A stretch of DNA of 64,000 bases, from contig NC_092338.1 in the NCBI RefSeq assembly GCF_046630445.1, forward strand, positions 8,450,501-8,514,500, in the 5' to 3' direction. Under the pieces are notes generated by a model. The model saw nothing but the letters and a program-made list of their open reading frames with translations, had not been told where the DNA came from and searched no databases. The translations under genes and the position numbers were made by a program. Positions 11,352-21,416 of this stretch are shown here, piece by piece. Every line of letters starts with the position of its first letter. The stretch's first letter is position 1. This DNA comes from Rutidosis leptorrhynchoides. Taxonomy: Eukaryota; Streptophyta; Magnoliopsida; Asterales; Asteraceae.

Positions 11352-11425
11352 AATGAATTAGAACGGATGGTTATGAGTTGTGTTGGGTAGCGAAAGGTCG
11401 CGTGTTCGAGTCCCGGCAGTGACTA
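11352..11425 (+). other. tRNA-like pol III segment in the A 3' LTR
   Basis: Second copy of the A-box/B-box-like stretch. Here the B box reads GTTCGAGTCCC, one base closer to consensus than in the 5' LTR, and is followed by TGACTATTTTTTT. Confidence 0.4.
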
Positions 11426-12199
11426 TTTTTTTGGGGAGATTATACTCTTAAGGTAGCTTTTATTATTACTTATTGTTATTATTATGCTAATTATTGTTAT
11501 TACTCACATTAATATTATAATTATTATTATCATTAAAAATTATTATTATTATCATTATTATTATTATTACTATTATTAACATTAATATATTTATTAACAA
11601 GTATTAGTATTAAGTATTATTAGTATTAAGAATTTTTATCAAAGTTAGTATTTTTATTGTAAAAATAATACAACCTTTTATTTATTATTAATAATATTAT
11701 TTTATCAAATGAATTTTAATTACAAAACACTATAATTAAAACATATAATATATCTATACTAACGTTTGTTAACAAATACTAATTATTTAGTTAATGTACA
11801 TAAAATAGAAATATTTAAATTACTTATTGATAAGATATATAATTTATCAATTATATTTCTAATAATATGTAACTTTAGTTGTTCGATTACAAGTATATGT
11901 GTTAATATATATAAATGATATAGGTTCGTGAATCCGAGGCCAAACCCTACAATTGTTCAATGTCGTAATATGTATTTTTATTACAAAATACAGTATGGTG
12001 AGTTTCATTTGCTCCCTTTTACTCTTTACATTTTTGGGACTGAGAATACATGCGCTGTTTTTACAACTGCTTTATTAAATGCTTTTGAAATATATTTTGA
12101 ACTGCGAATACATGAAATGCTTTTATAAATGTTTGACGAGATAGACACAAGCAAAACATTCCTCGAATGAATTATTATGCAGACAGAAGTTCTGCGGAT

Positions 12200-12328
12200 T
12201 ATTATTGAATTATGTGGACATGATAATTTTCACCATTGAATTATGTGGACATGATAATTGCCACCATTGAATTATGTGGACATGAAAATTGCCACCATTG
12301 AATTATGTGGACATGATAATTGCCACCA
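12200..12328. repeat. 31-bp tandem repeat, about four copies (A 3' LTR)
   Basis: Same minisatellite as in the 5' LTR with different point variants (GATAATTTTCACC in the first unit, ACATGAAAATT in the third). Copy number is equal in both LTRs. Confidence 0.85.
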
Positions 12329-12765
12329 ATTAATGTGAATGTTATGTATCGAGAGAATGATTTTTTACACAGGTTATGTGTATGTTATTTTTGTGCACGA
12401 GATATGTGTACGGTTACTAAGATTTATGAAAATAGTTTCGTACACGATAAAGGTATACTGTATTTAAAAGATATCGCATGTACATTACAGGTGGGTATAG
12501 GATTCGGGCCCATTTGTACCATGCATCATTTAAATCTTGTGGTCTATCAAAATTACAGAATTTTATTGTTTTATGATAAACTTATGAACTCACCAACCTT
12601 TTGGTTGACACTTTAAAGCATGTTTATTCTCAAGTTTGAAATAAATCTTCCGCTGTGCATTTGCTCATATTACATGGAGTCAATCATGGTATATAGAGGT
12701 CAGAACCTCGCAATGGGACAAACTGTTGAAGACTTCGTCCAGATGGATTAGGACGGGTCGTTTCA

Positions 12766-13781
12766 AAGTGTTCATGAGATATATTCTCCTCCTTAAGGGC
12801 CTCATCTTGGGCTACTCGGATCTGGCTGTTGAGAATTGAATGGATGGTGATGTTCAGTGCCCGAACACGAAGAGGTGCCATCCTCTCCTTTCGGCTCAAA
12901 GCGTCAGCTACAACATTGGCCTTGCCAGGATGATAACGAAGTTCACAATCATAGTCATTCAGCGTCTCGCTCCATTGTCGCTGTCGCATGTTCACATGTT
13001 TTTGATCGAAGATGTGCTGGAGACTCTTGTGGTCGGTGAAGATAGTACTTTTAGCTCCATACAAATAGTGTCTCCACAATTTAAGCGCAAAGACAACGGC
13101 TCCAAGTTCAAGATCGTGAGTAGTGTAGTTCCGCTCGTGAATCTTCAGTTGACGCGAAGCATAGGCAATAACCTTTGATCTTTGCATTAGTACACAACTA
13201 AAACCACTTTTTGATGCATCGCAATAAACGACGAAATCGTCAATGCCTTCAGGAAGAGATAAGATAGGTGCGGTGGTCAATTTCTTCTTCAAGGTTTGAA
13301 ATGCTGATTCGTGTGCGTTGGTTAAACCGAATGGTATTACGAGAAACTCATAATGACCATAACGAGTTCTGAATGCAGTCTTCATTACATCACTTTCCTT
13401 CACCCTCAACTGGTGATAACCGGATCGCAAATCGATCTTTGAGTAAACGCTCGATCCTTGTAGTTGATCAAAAAGATCGTCAATATGGGGAAGAGGATAA
13501 CGATTCTTGATCGTCAATTTGTTGAGTTCACGGTAGTCGATACACATGCGGAAGGATCCGTCCTTCTTCTTTACAAACAAAATAGGTGCGCCCCAAGGCG
13601 AGAAACTTAGTTGGATAAACCCACGGTCAAGTAGTTCTTGTAGTTGGCTTTGTAACTCTTGCATCTCGGAAGGTGCAAGTCGATAAGGTGCGCGAGCTAC
13701 AGGTGCAGCTCCTGGCACTAAATCAATTTGAAACTCTACTGCTCTTGGTGGCGGTAATCCAGGCAACTCTGGGAAAGACAT
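12766..13781 (-). pseudogene. Element C RT-RNase H fragment, broken
   Basis: The frame reads the N-terminal half of a Ty3/gypsy reverse transcriptase ([49 protein letters not shown]). It then jumps in frame to the RT-RNase H linker ([14 protein letters not shown]). The FxDD catalytic box and roughly 120 residues are missing compared with element D. RNase H follows with its acidic residues in [21 protein letters not shown] and VADALSRK. The integrase is absent because element A interrupts the gene. The frame is shifted relative to the protease upstream, and its last codons (12684-12765) are A's LTR read backwards. It cannot encode an active enzyme. Confidence 0.9.
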
Positions 13782-14625
13782 CAGAAAACTCGTTCACAAT
13801 ACGTACATCGTTCACACTCTTCACCTCGGTTTCTACCGTTTTCACATGCGCTAGGACAGCAAGACGTCCCTTCTTCATGATCTTTTGTGCTTTCACGCAA
13901 CTAATGAGGTTCAGCTTCAAGGTACATCTCTCTCCGTAAATGATCAGTGGCTCACCATCTCCTTGTGGTATACGAAGAGCTTTATCTCCACAGATAATGT
14001 CGGCCCTTATCTTGGTCAACCAATCCATACCGACAATAACATCAAAGCTTCCCAACTTAATGGGTATCAAGTCAATCTCAAAATCTACACCAGCTATGTT
14101 GATAATAGCTCCTTGACTAATATGGTCAACTTTCTCAAGTTTTCCATTGGCGACCTCGACAAGCATACTCTCTTTTAAAGGGACTAACGACCAATTAATC
14201 TTATCGCAAAAGTGTCTACATACATAACTTCTATCGGCACCAGTATCAAATAGGACAGAAGCTAAAAGATTGTTGATAGTGAATATACCTGTCACCAAGT
14301 CGGGGTTCTCTCGGGCATCCCTTGCATTAACGTTGAAAGCTCTACCACGCGGTGGTCCGTCGTCCTTTCTTTTGTTGGGGCACGCATTTCTGAAGTGGCC
14401 CGTCTGTCCGCATTCGTAGCACTTTTTAGGTCCATTGTGGTTCGCCTTCACATTCAGGGTGGTGACCTTGCAGTCCTTACCGATATGACCAGTCCGTTGG
14501 CACTTTTCACAAACAACATTACAATACCCGGTATGGTGCTTGTAGCACCGCTTGCATTGTGGTAAGGTTCCCTTGTAGTTCGAGTTGGGGTTCCCACCGT
14601 TGTTGTTTCCTCTGAAACCCTCATC
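13723..14625 (-). pseudogene. Element C zinc-knuckle and protease region
   Basis: This continues the gag frame after a single in-frame TGA. A first Cys/His cluster (CKRCYKHHTGYCNVVCEKC) is followed by the classical CCHC knuckle CYECGQTGHFRNACP. About 60 residues on comes the aspartic protease motif LFDTGADRSY, then GSFDVIVGMDWL, typical of plant gypsy proteases. The frame leaves the polyprotein near FSDVFP at about 13781 through a frameshift into the RT region. The knuckles bind viral RNA and the protease would cut the polyprotein; here both are cut off from an intact pol. Confidence 0.88.
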
Positions 14626-15387
14626 TCATTTCACCGGGTTTTGATCATAGGTCCTTCCCCTGTTGTTATCCCATTTGCGCTTATCACTACTACCCTCTTC
14701 AGATTTAGCCTTCTCCGGTTCATCGATGATGATTTGGTTCATTAAAGTATGCGCCATGCGCATTGCTTCCAGGACATTGGGTGGCTTGGACGAGGTGACG
14801 TTTCCCTTAATGGACTTAGGAAGTCCCCATAAATATCTTTCCATACGCTTGAACTCCGGGGTAACCATGGTAGGACACATCAGGGCTAGTTCCAAATACC
14901 TACGATTGTAACCATCGAGGTCGTTTCCCACAACCTTCAACTGCATAAACTCAATCTCCATCTTCTGGATCTCGGTCCTACGGCAATATTCCTCAATCAG
15001 GGCCCCTTTGAATTCCTCCCATGGGGTAGCAAATGCCTCATCAATACCTTTTGCTTGAGCCAACGTGTTCCACCATGTTAGTGCGCCGTCAGACAGCGTG
15101 CATGAAGCAAACTTGGTTTTATTCGCCTCCGAGCAGTTACTAACTCGAAACACAGATTCTAATTTCTCGAACCATCTAGCGAGACCAACCGGCCCCTCCG
15201 TTCCACTGAAGTTGTGGGGTTTGCAGCTTTGAAACTCTTTGTATGTGCACCCATTACGAATGGGCTGGATAACCAGTGGCGGTGGCGTTGGAGCTTGGAG
15301 GTTCCTTTCTGCTAAAGCTGCGGTGACTCGTTCATTGATCATCTCCTCGATTTGGGCTGCGGTAGGTGTTGATCGTCCGTTGGCCAT
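14626..15387 (-). pseudogene. Element C gag (capsid part)
   Basis: The 253-residue frame begins MANGRSTPTAAQIEEMINER and contains the plant gypsy gag core, about residues 45-210: CTYKEFQSCKPHNFSGTEG, LARWFEKLESVF, LTWWNTL, WEEFKGALIEEY, and RYLELALMCP. It ends at a TGA followed directly in frame by the zinc-knuckle region, so the stop is a nonsense mutation in a longer gag-pol frame. Gag forms the particle in the cytoplasm. The primer site and pre-gag ORF lie upstream in the same orientation. Confidence 0.9.
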
Positions 15388-15687
15388 GATGTTCTAAACA
15401 AAATTTTTGACTCAAGTCAAAATCCAGTATTCAAATAGTAATAATACAGTATATGGTAACCAACATGGAATCAACACATCACATGTTTATTAAGTAATGC
15501 AATCCAGGTACCAATACCACAGAATCATCATACAGTAACGTAAATAGAACATCGTGCAAGAATTAAATAACGCAAAGTTCCATTCATTAATAAAAATAAG
15601 TTGCATACATCAGCATAGGTTCGTACAATACATAAGTAATACATAAAACTACAACTAGATTACATAATGAAATCTACTACAAAAGCC
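15388..15687 (-). other. Spacer between pre-gag ORF and gag of element C
   Basis: About 300 bp with AT-rich leader-like sequence. I see no ORF or repeat here. The same interval in element D is longer and holds the F-box-like gene fragment. Confidence 0.6.
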
Positions 15688-16575
15688 CTACGGTGAAGGT
15701 GGGTGTAGGATGTCCAATACGTGGGACATCTGGTCCTTGAGCTCAGTTACCGGAGCACGGAGGATCTCCACCTCCCTCATCAGCTCCTCGACAGAGGGAG
15801 ATGGTGGGGCAGGCGGTGCAGTCGGTACGGGTGGTGCTGGTGGAGCTGGTGGTGCAGACGGTCCGGCTCCAGAAGTAGAGGCTGCGAAGCGGTAAGGCTT
15901 ACGGATGAAGGGATCAGCAGGATACGGCACAAGCCGCTTACGGGCGGTAACCCTACGACGCCGACTATATGCGTCAGTGAATGCTCGACCTCCATTAATC
16001 CCTGAAATGACGGTACCATCGAAACGGTACCGCTTCTTCGGCGGGGTGTAGGGTGGCTGAACAGGTCCATCATCGGGGTCCTCCTCGTCGGAGTCATCGG
16101 TGGAATCCTCGCCACTAGAGTCGTCTGAGGATGTGTCGTCGGATGACGGGTCATCTGAATCATGTGGAGGTGGATGCACGGGTGGCTGTACTGGCTCTCC
16201 TCGAGCGACCATCATCTTTCGGTATCGGGCGGGTCCGATCGGCACGAGACGTCCATCAGGAGCGCGTCGGCACCAATGACGACACTGATTACGGAATGGA
16301 CCTTCCCCAAATTCTGCGGGAATCACAACACCACCGGGATGGTGTTGTGGCTCCTGAGGTACCGGGGCATGTGGAGCTGGAATCTCCGGGAGGTCCTGGG
16401 CTCCGTCTACAGTACCCACTGGGGCAGGCGCATGACTACTAGCTCCGGAGGACGAAGCGCCTGGGTCACTAGAGTGTGTCGCCGATGGGATCTGAGGATC
16501 GGCAACAGCGGCAGGTGAAGTGGCTGATGAGTCTGTGTCGCTGCCCAAAATAATAGCAGGTGGAATATCCGACAT
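15688..16575 (-). CDS. Element C pre-gag ORF, intact, function unknown
   Basis: The frame runs 295 residues from the ATG at 16575 (MSDIPPAIILGSDTDSS); an upstream ATG at 16638 would add 21 residues but lies in leader sequence. It is Pro/Ala/Ser-rich. A middle part has an acidic Asp/Ser run (DSDDPSSDDTSSDDSSGEDS, about residues 140-160) and a basic stretch (YSRRRRVTARKR). A proline-rich linker (APPAPPAPPVP) precedes a likely coiled coil at the C-end (ELMREVEILRAPVTELK). It lies between primer site and gag in the same orientation. Elements A and D have ORFs in the same place, so such ORFs look like a regular part of these elements. I do not know the function. Confidence 0.65.
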   Translation of the reverse strand: MSDIPPAIILGSDTDSSATSPAAVADPQIPSATHSSDPGASSSGASSHAPAPVGTVDGAQDLPEIPAPHAPVPQEPQHHPGGVVIPAEFGEGPFRNQCRHWCRRAPDGRLVPIGPARYRKMMVARGEPVQPPVHPPPHDSDDPSSDDTSSDDSSGEDSTDDSDEEDPDDGPVQPPYTPPKKRYRFDGTVISGINGGRAFTDAYSRRRRVTARKRLVPYPADPFIRKPYRFAASTSGAGPSAPPAPPAPPVPTAPPAPPSPSVEELMREVEILRAPVTELKDQMSHVLDILHPPSP

Positions 16576-16899
16576 CTGAACAAGGAAAAATAACTTTTTC
16601 CATGTCAGTAAGTCATAAAGCAAGCATGTATTAGGCAAAGTAACTACAACAGTCTAGATCATGTGCAACAGTAAGTAGCATGGCAATAACGACAAGTATC
16701 ATGCAATCGAAAGCAGATAATAGCATGCAGTAGTGAAATCATGTAATAGCATACGGCATATAGCAGTAAAAGTAAGTAGCAGCATGCAGTAAGTTCAGCG
16801 GAAACAAGTAAACTAGCAAGTTGTAGATTAGTCCTATTAGTGAATCCTACTCGGGTCGGTCTTAGACTCACTAATGCAACCTAATTCCCTACAACCAAT
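16576..16899 (-). other. Leader of element C
   Basis: About 320 bp of untranslated leader between the primer site and the pre-gag ORF. CAT- and CAGTAG-rich, no credible ORF. A packaging signal would be expected in this region. Confidence 0.6.
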
Positions 16900-16911
16900 G
16901 CTCTGATACCA
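16900..16911 (-). other. Primer binding site of element C (tRNA-iMet)
   Basis: On the - strand TGGTATCAGAGC, two bases from the LTR end. The same primer is used by A, D and Cassandra in this window. Confidence 0.9.
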
Positions 16912-17347
16912 AATGTGATGCCCCGTACAAAACCATCGTGTACGAATCATCAATAACAGGATCATTACAAGGTCAAACACTATATGCTATTTCAAAATAC
17001 GTTTGCATTCATGATAAAAGGTGACGTCATAACTAACGTCGAATGTTTTACATCAAAAGTATACTTCTATGAATAGAAGCAATTAATAATTGTACGTGAC
17101 CCCAATGGTCGTTACAAATCATAGTTTCAAAAGTAATAGTGTTTATGAATGCAAGATAAACGTTCATACGGTGACATCTCTAAAGCAGCGGGTGTCTACA
17201 GCAAGACTAGTACAACAGCCGTAACACCCTAGGCAAATCCCACATCGCCCACGGACATGAGTGATCATGAGATTATAAGGTAATACTCACGCTTAAATGA
17301 CACAACGCGTTTTGGGACCACATGCAGAGTAGATGTGTGAGTATGCT

Positions 17348-17416
17348 GCAGTTAAGCGTGCTCGGGCGAGAGCACTACCAGGATGGGTGACCTCCTGGGA
17401 AAGTGTTCCTCGTGTG
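17348..17416 (+). other. 5S-rRNA-like pol III core, Cassandra 5' LTR
   Basis: GTTAAGCGTGCTCGGGCGAG and AGGATGGGTGACCTCCTGGG are nearly identical to the A-box to C-box part of plant 5S rRNA, the internal promoter read by TFIIIA. The 5' third of 5S rRNA is missing, so this is not an rRNA gene. Confidence 0.9.
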
Positions 17417-17702
17417 TGGTCGCCAAGAAAAAGCCGTGCGCCTGCGAGCAAAGCGGACAATATTGTGGTCATGTTAAGCTGGAGTGTTACAGAATGGTAT
17501 CAGAGCCACTCATATGATGTTGGGGGTGGTGGGGCAAACCTCATCGAGGACGATGAGTCCCTGAGGGGGGTGAATGTAACACCCTAGGCAAATCTCACAT
17601 CGCCCACGGACATGAGTGATCATGGGATTATAAGGTAATACTCACGCTTAAATGACACAACGCGTTTTGGGACCACAGGCAGAGTAGATGTGTGAGTATG
17701 CT

Positions 17703-17771
17703 GCAGTTAAGCGTGCTCGGGCGAGAGCACTACCAGGATGGGTGACCTCCTGGGAAAGTGTTCCTCGTGTG
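17703..17771 (+). other. 5S-rRNA-like pol III core, Cassandra 3' LTR
   Basis: Identical core, 355 bp after the first one. The differences between the two LTRs fall outside the A-box to C-box stretch, which fits selection for the promoter. Confidence 0.9.
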
Positions 17772-18988
17772 TGGTCGCCAAGAAAAAGCCGTGAGCCTGC
17801 GGGCAAAACGGACAATATTGTGGTCATGTTAAGCTGGGGTGTTACAACAGCGGAAGCGGCTAACCTTACGCACCTGAGAAAAACATGCTTAAAAACGTCA
17901 ACACAAAGGTTGGTGAGCTATAGTTTAAGTATAACAGTATGTAAGGTAGGCCACGAGATTTCAGTGCTACAAAGAGCGTTTCAAAACAGTATGATAAAGT
18001 ATATGTTTAACCGTGGGCACTTGGTAACTAACTTAACGTTTATAACCCCCTGAAAGTACACTTGGCGAGTGCATATATTTACGAAGTATTAAACACCCGT
18101 TAAATGCTAGCGCTACTAGCCCGAGTGGGGATGTCAAACCCTATGGATCCATATCTAAGATTCGCGTTCACCGGTTCAAAGACCAATGACTAAACGTTAC
18201 CGAGCTAAGGGGAAAGTTTATACCGTTGTATAACCCACACATATATAAAGTTTAAGTACTCGTGCCTAGTATGTAAAACGTAAAATGCGCATGTATTCTC
18301 AGTTCCCAAAATAGTTAAAGTAAAAAGGGATGCTATAACTCACAGTGGTAAAGTAGTAGTAAAGTTGAGTCGGGAAGTAAGCAAGTACGTAGGTCCGGAA
18401 AGTCCTCAACCTAAGTCAAATAGTACTAAGTTAGTAAATCGTCCCAATAGGTTTAAATATATGTAAATTAGGTCTTAAGGGTCATCATCATTCATCATCA
18501 ATCAAAGGTGTAAAGTAAGTTTCGTTCATGAAAAGAGTTTAAAACAAAGGCTGACTTCGATCAGTCACCACGGCCTCTATACCTACTGAAATAAGGTGAG
18601 ACCAGTGGCCATGGCTCCGTATATAAGTCCTTTAGTTGCTGTAAAAATTCCAGAACCAAACTCGTCTTCATTTGACCGTGGCGACGGTTTAAGTGCGAGT
18701 AGGTCAGAATTTTCAGCACAACGTTAAAAGGACATAGTGACGTTTGGAGGGCCATAGATCCTAAACCGTAACTCGGATTAAGACGAGTCTTAAACGAAAA
18801 ATTATCTACTCGAACAGAGCTAACTGAAAATTAACTTTACAGTAGCCCAGGTATTTTGATCAGTTCCAGAAAATAGTAAACAGTAGGTTCCGGTGGGTTC
18901 TTGGTGCTTGATGTTCATCACGGTTCTCATCCTTGATGCTTGTAGCTTCAAGTGTACAACTCGTTGATGGGTTTACATCATCTTTACT

Positions 18989-19270
18989 AAGTTTTGACCA
19001 TCATAACACAAGTGTAAGTCTAAGATAAGTAGCACAACTCAATTAAGTGTTGCAAGTAGTTTGATGAACCAAAGTTACATCAAGATCTTAGATCCGACAC
19101 ATACATGAACACTAAAGGTAATATTAACCAAGTTTTGACTATCATGACACTAGTGTAAGTCTAAGATATGTAGAACAACTCACTTAAGAGTTGTATGATG
19201 TTTGATGAACCAAAGTTACATCAAGACCTTAGATCCAACACATACAAGAGTTATAAAAGTAATATTGAAC
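18989..19270. repeat. Tandem duplication, 141-bp period, in the C LTR
   Basis: Two head-to-tail copies begin AAGTTTTGACCATCATAACA and AAGTTTTGACTATCATGACA. Both continue AGTGTAAGTCTAAGATA, then TTTGATGAACCAAAGTTACA and TCAAGA(T/C)CTTAGATCC. They are about 85-90% alike, so older than Cassandra. Confidence 0.85.
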
Positions 19271-20575
19271 TACAAATTTGAAAGTAAACTAACTAATCAA
19301 GATCTTAAGTTGTAGAACATAGTTCTTAGTTAGATCTTGAAGATCCAAGACCTAAAAGTCTAGATCTAAAATTATTAAGTTAAATCTAACACAAGCGTAT
19401 GGAGTTATAACTAAAAAGTTATACTTCCATGTTCTTGAACTTATAAAGTTAACTTTTGTTCAAGAAAAATGAGATCAAAGTTAACTAGTAACACTTGACC
19501 AAGAACAACATAAATCACGAATTTAAAGATGCAAGAAATGAAGTAATAAACTAAATAAACAAGTAACTAGTTCATGGTTGTTCATACTTTAAAGATTCAA
19601 GCCAAAGTCTTGATCTTTAAGGAAGTAAACTTTTAAGTTTACTAACATGAATTCAAGTATGATTTTACAACATGAACTTTCTTTCTTTAAAACATTAAGT
19701 GTAGAACATAAACTAGAAAGTTTTGTTCTTGTATGTTCTTGAATAAACAAGATAATATGAAGAACAAACTAAAGAGTTTGATTCTTAACAACATGTAAGT
19801 AAACAACAACAAAGTTCAAGTAATTAAACAACTACAAGAAGCAAGTAAAAGAATGATGATGATGTGTTGTTTGGTTTCGGTTTTGGACAAGAGAAAAGGA
19901 AGAAGAGAAGTTCTTGTTACTTACAATTTAGAGAGCAAAATGAGAGAAGTGTTTGAGAGAAAAATGCAAGTAAGAGTGTGTGTGTAAAGTGAATGAGGTA
20001 TACTAATGAATAAGTAATCAAAAAAAAAATTTGAACTCCCTCCTACACCTAGTATGGCCGACGGTTTTCACAAGTGTGGGGGGAAGGGAAGTGTCCACAA
20101 GGCTCTTGCATGTAATGGCTCAAAAAGATAGTTATTAGAGGTGTTTGCATGGGAAAGATGTGTAAGTAACAAGTAACTAGATTCCATGCACTAATCCATC
20201 TAGTTTCATCTTAAAAGTAATACTTGCATAAAAAAAATGGGCTAATTAATCCATTAAGGTGCGTAGAGTGGGCTTCTAAGTCCACTAACACTAATAAAAG
20301 CCCAAGTTCAAGTAGTTAACAAATAAATCCAATAAAGCTCAAGTAATTAACTAGTAACTTTAGTTAATTAAAAATGATTAATAAAACTTAATCATGAATG
20401 TAAATAATATCTAAAAATATTATTCGTGTAATGTACGTGTGTCACAAAGACGTGTCGGGCAATTAATAGTCAATCGCGGTAACAAGTAAATGCATATAAA
20501 CAATACATTCATTAAAACACAAGTATTAATAATAACTATTAATAAGTAAACGTTGAAAAATCCAGGGTCGTTACA

Positions 20576-20981
20576 CCATGCCCGTGACCCACGAATACCC
20601 GTGACCCGCGGGTAATAATAATATACAACTTTTTATTAGAAAATATAAATAATTTTATTAATTATAAAACCATATGTAAAAGTTATATGTATAATGACGT
20701 GAAAATTAAGTTTTTTACTTATATATAATGTTATATTTTTAATCATTATTCAAATACTAGTAAAATAGCTTTTAAATTTAATAATTGTAAGTATTAATTC
20801 GTGGTTAAATTAAGAAAAGTCTCATGTATTCACGGGTCGGGTTTTACCCGCGACGGGTAGTATATATTCGCGACCCGCCCGTGACCTGTCGACGGTTATA
20901 AATTTTTACCCGTACTCATGTCCGTGAGTAAGATTTAATCGGGTACCCGCGGGTCACGAGTTTCGACAATTGCCATCCCTA
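20576..20981. mobile_element. GGATGGCAA-type inverted-repeat element, right part
   Basis: The right end is TTGCCATCCCTA, preceded by many CGGGT/ACCCG words (GGGTACCCGCGGGTCACGAG, TTTTACCCGCGACGGGTAG, CCATGCCCGTGACCC). The left end lies beyond the nest of C, A and B. The same terminal words reappear at 58826-58849. I recognise this only as a common short plant repeat; the superfamily is uncertain. Confidence 0.55.
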
Positions 20982-21416
20982 TAATTATATTACCTACAGT
21001 GCAACGGAATAGCCCTAAATTAACCGCGCAGGCCACAATTACTCCGATCGACGGCGGCGGCGGCGCTTCATATTACATATCTCAGGTTCTTTCTCCTTCC
21101 TGTTTTCGGCTTATTTCGTTCGTTATTGTCACTTCAACCGCACAATTGCTCTTTTTCATTGTTATTTGTTAGTAATTGCATTTTCAGGTGTAATTTTTAC
21201 TTTACTGTGTTAATTCACCTTCCTCTTCAGCTAATAGTTATCTGGTCTATTATTCGATGCTCACCAGCTGTTTTTTCAAAGATTTCTCCGATCATAAACA
21301 TAAAATCGAGTTTTTTGTCCGATTATTAAAATCCTCGTTTGGTGAATTTTTTTTTAAACAGAACAACAGTTAAATAAGCGTTTTTAATGTGATTTAAGGT
21401 GTCAAAATACAGAAAG
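20982..21416 (+). promoter_or_regulatory. uL30 gene 5' region with a likely leader intron
   Basis: Only about 30-100 bp separate the transposon end from the likely leader (GCCCTAAATTAACC, then ACGGCGGCGGCGGCG). A good donor, CTCAG/GTTCTTTCTCC at 21086, and an acceptor, AATACAG/AAAGATG at 21412, would remove a 327-bp intron ending four bases before the ATG. Splicing is inferred from the motifs. Confidence 0.5.

Larger units (their letters stand above)
8431..12765 (+). mobile_element. Element A, 3' LTR (+ strand)
   Basis: It starts TGTGATGACCCGG right after the conserved GGGTAGGTAT block and ends GTCGTTTCA, the same end as the 5' LTR. Beyond it (12766) the pol gene of element C begins abruptly, so A inserted into C; the expected target duplication on this side would be AAGTG, but the partner lies outside the window. 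At 4.3 kb it includes a 678-bp piece of element B's LTR. It also holds 591 bp missing from the 5' copy. The start resembles the E and H LTRs. Confidence 0.88.
17220..17846 (+). mobile_element. Cassandra TRIM retrotransposon, complete
   Basis: Two 272-bp LTRs (17220-17491 and 17575-17846) flank an 83-bp interior. The interior starts with the primer site TGGTATCAGAGCC (17495) and ends with a purine tract (CTGAGGGGGGTGAA). Each LTR contains a 5S-rRNA-like core, the hallmark of Cassandra. LTR ends are TGTAACACCC and GTGTTACA; the first base of the 5' LTR is C instead of T. The target duplication ACAGC is present on both sides (17215-17219, 17847-17851). I count about nine differences between the LTRs. 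It has no genes and needs enzymes from other elements. Confidence 0.95.
16914..20575 (-). mobile_element. Element C, 5' LTR (- strand)
   Basis: It starts TGTGATGCCCC and ends GGGTCGTTACA, matching inverted ends. The left end abuts the primer site, the right end abuts foreign sequence (CCATGCCCGTGACCC). The length is 3,662 bp, 632 bp of it Cassandra plus its target duplication. Blocks shared with the LTRs of D, E and F are visible: ACAGCGGAAG, CAACACAAAGGTTGGTGAG, GCTAGCGCTACTAGCCCGAG, CCTATGGATCCATAT and CATGTATTCTCAG. Coding ORFs are absent. Confidence 0.88.

Noticed and set aside
12684-12765. C-terminal extension of the C pol frame
   Set aside because: The codons are A's LTR read backwards; a junction accident.
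15710-16518. Several + strand frames
   Set aside because: Antisense shadows of the GC-rich pre-gag ORF of C.
16659-16871. 70-codon Cys/Leu-rich frame in the C leader
   Set aside because: Lies in untranslated leader and has no counterpart in D or A.
17348-17771. 5S rRNA genes
   Set aside because: Only the internal promoter part matches, inside Cassandra LTRs; the 5' third of 5S is missing.
17333-18053. Two 84- and 121-codon frames starting with the same peptide
   Set aside because: They are translations of the Cassandra LTR with its 5S-like core, not proteins.
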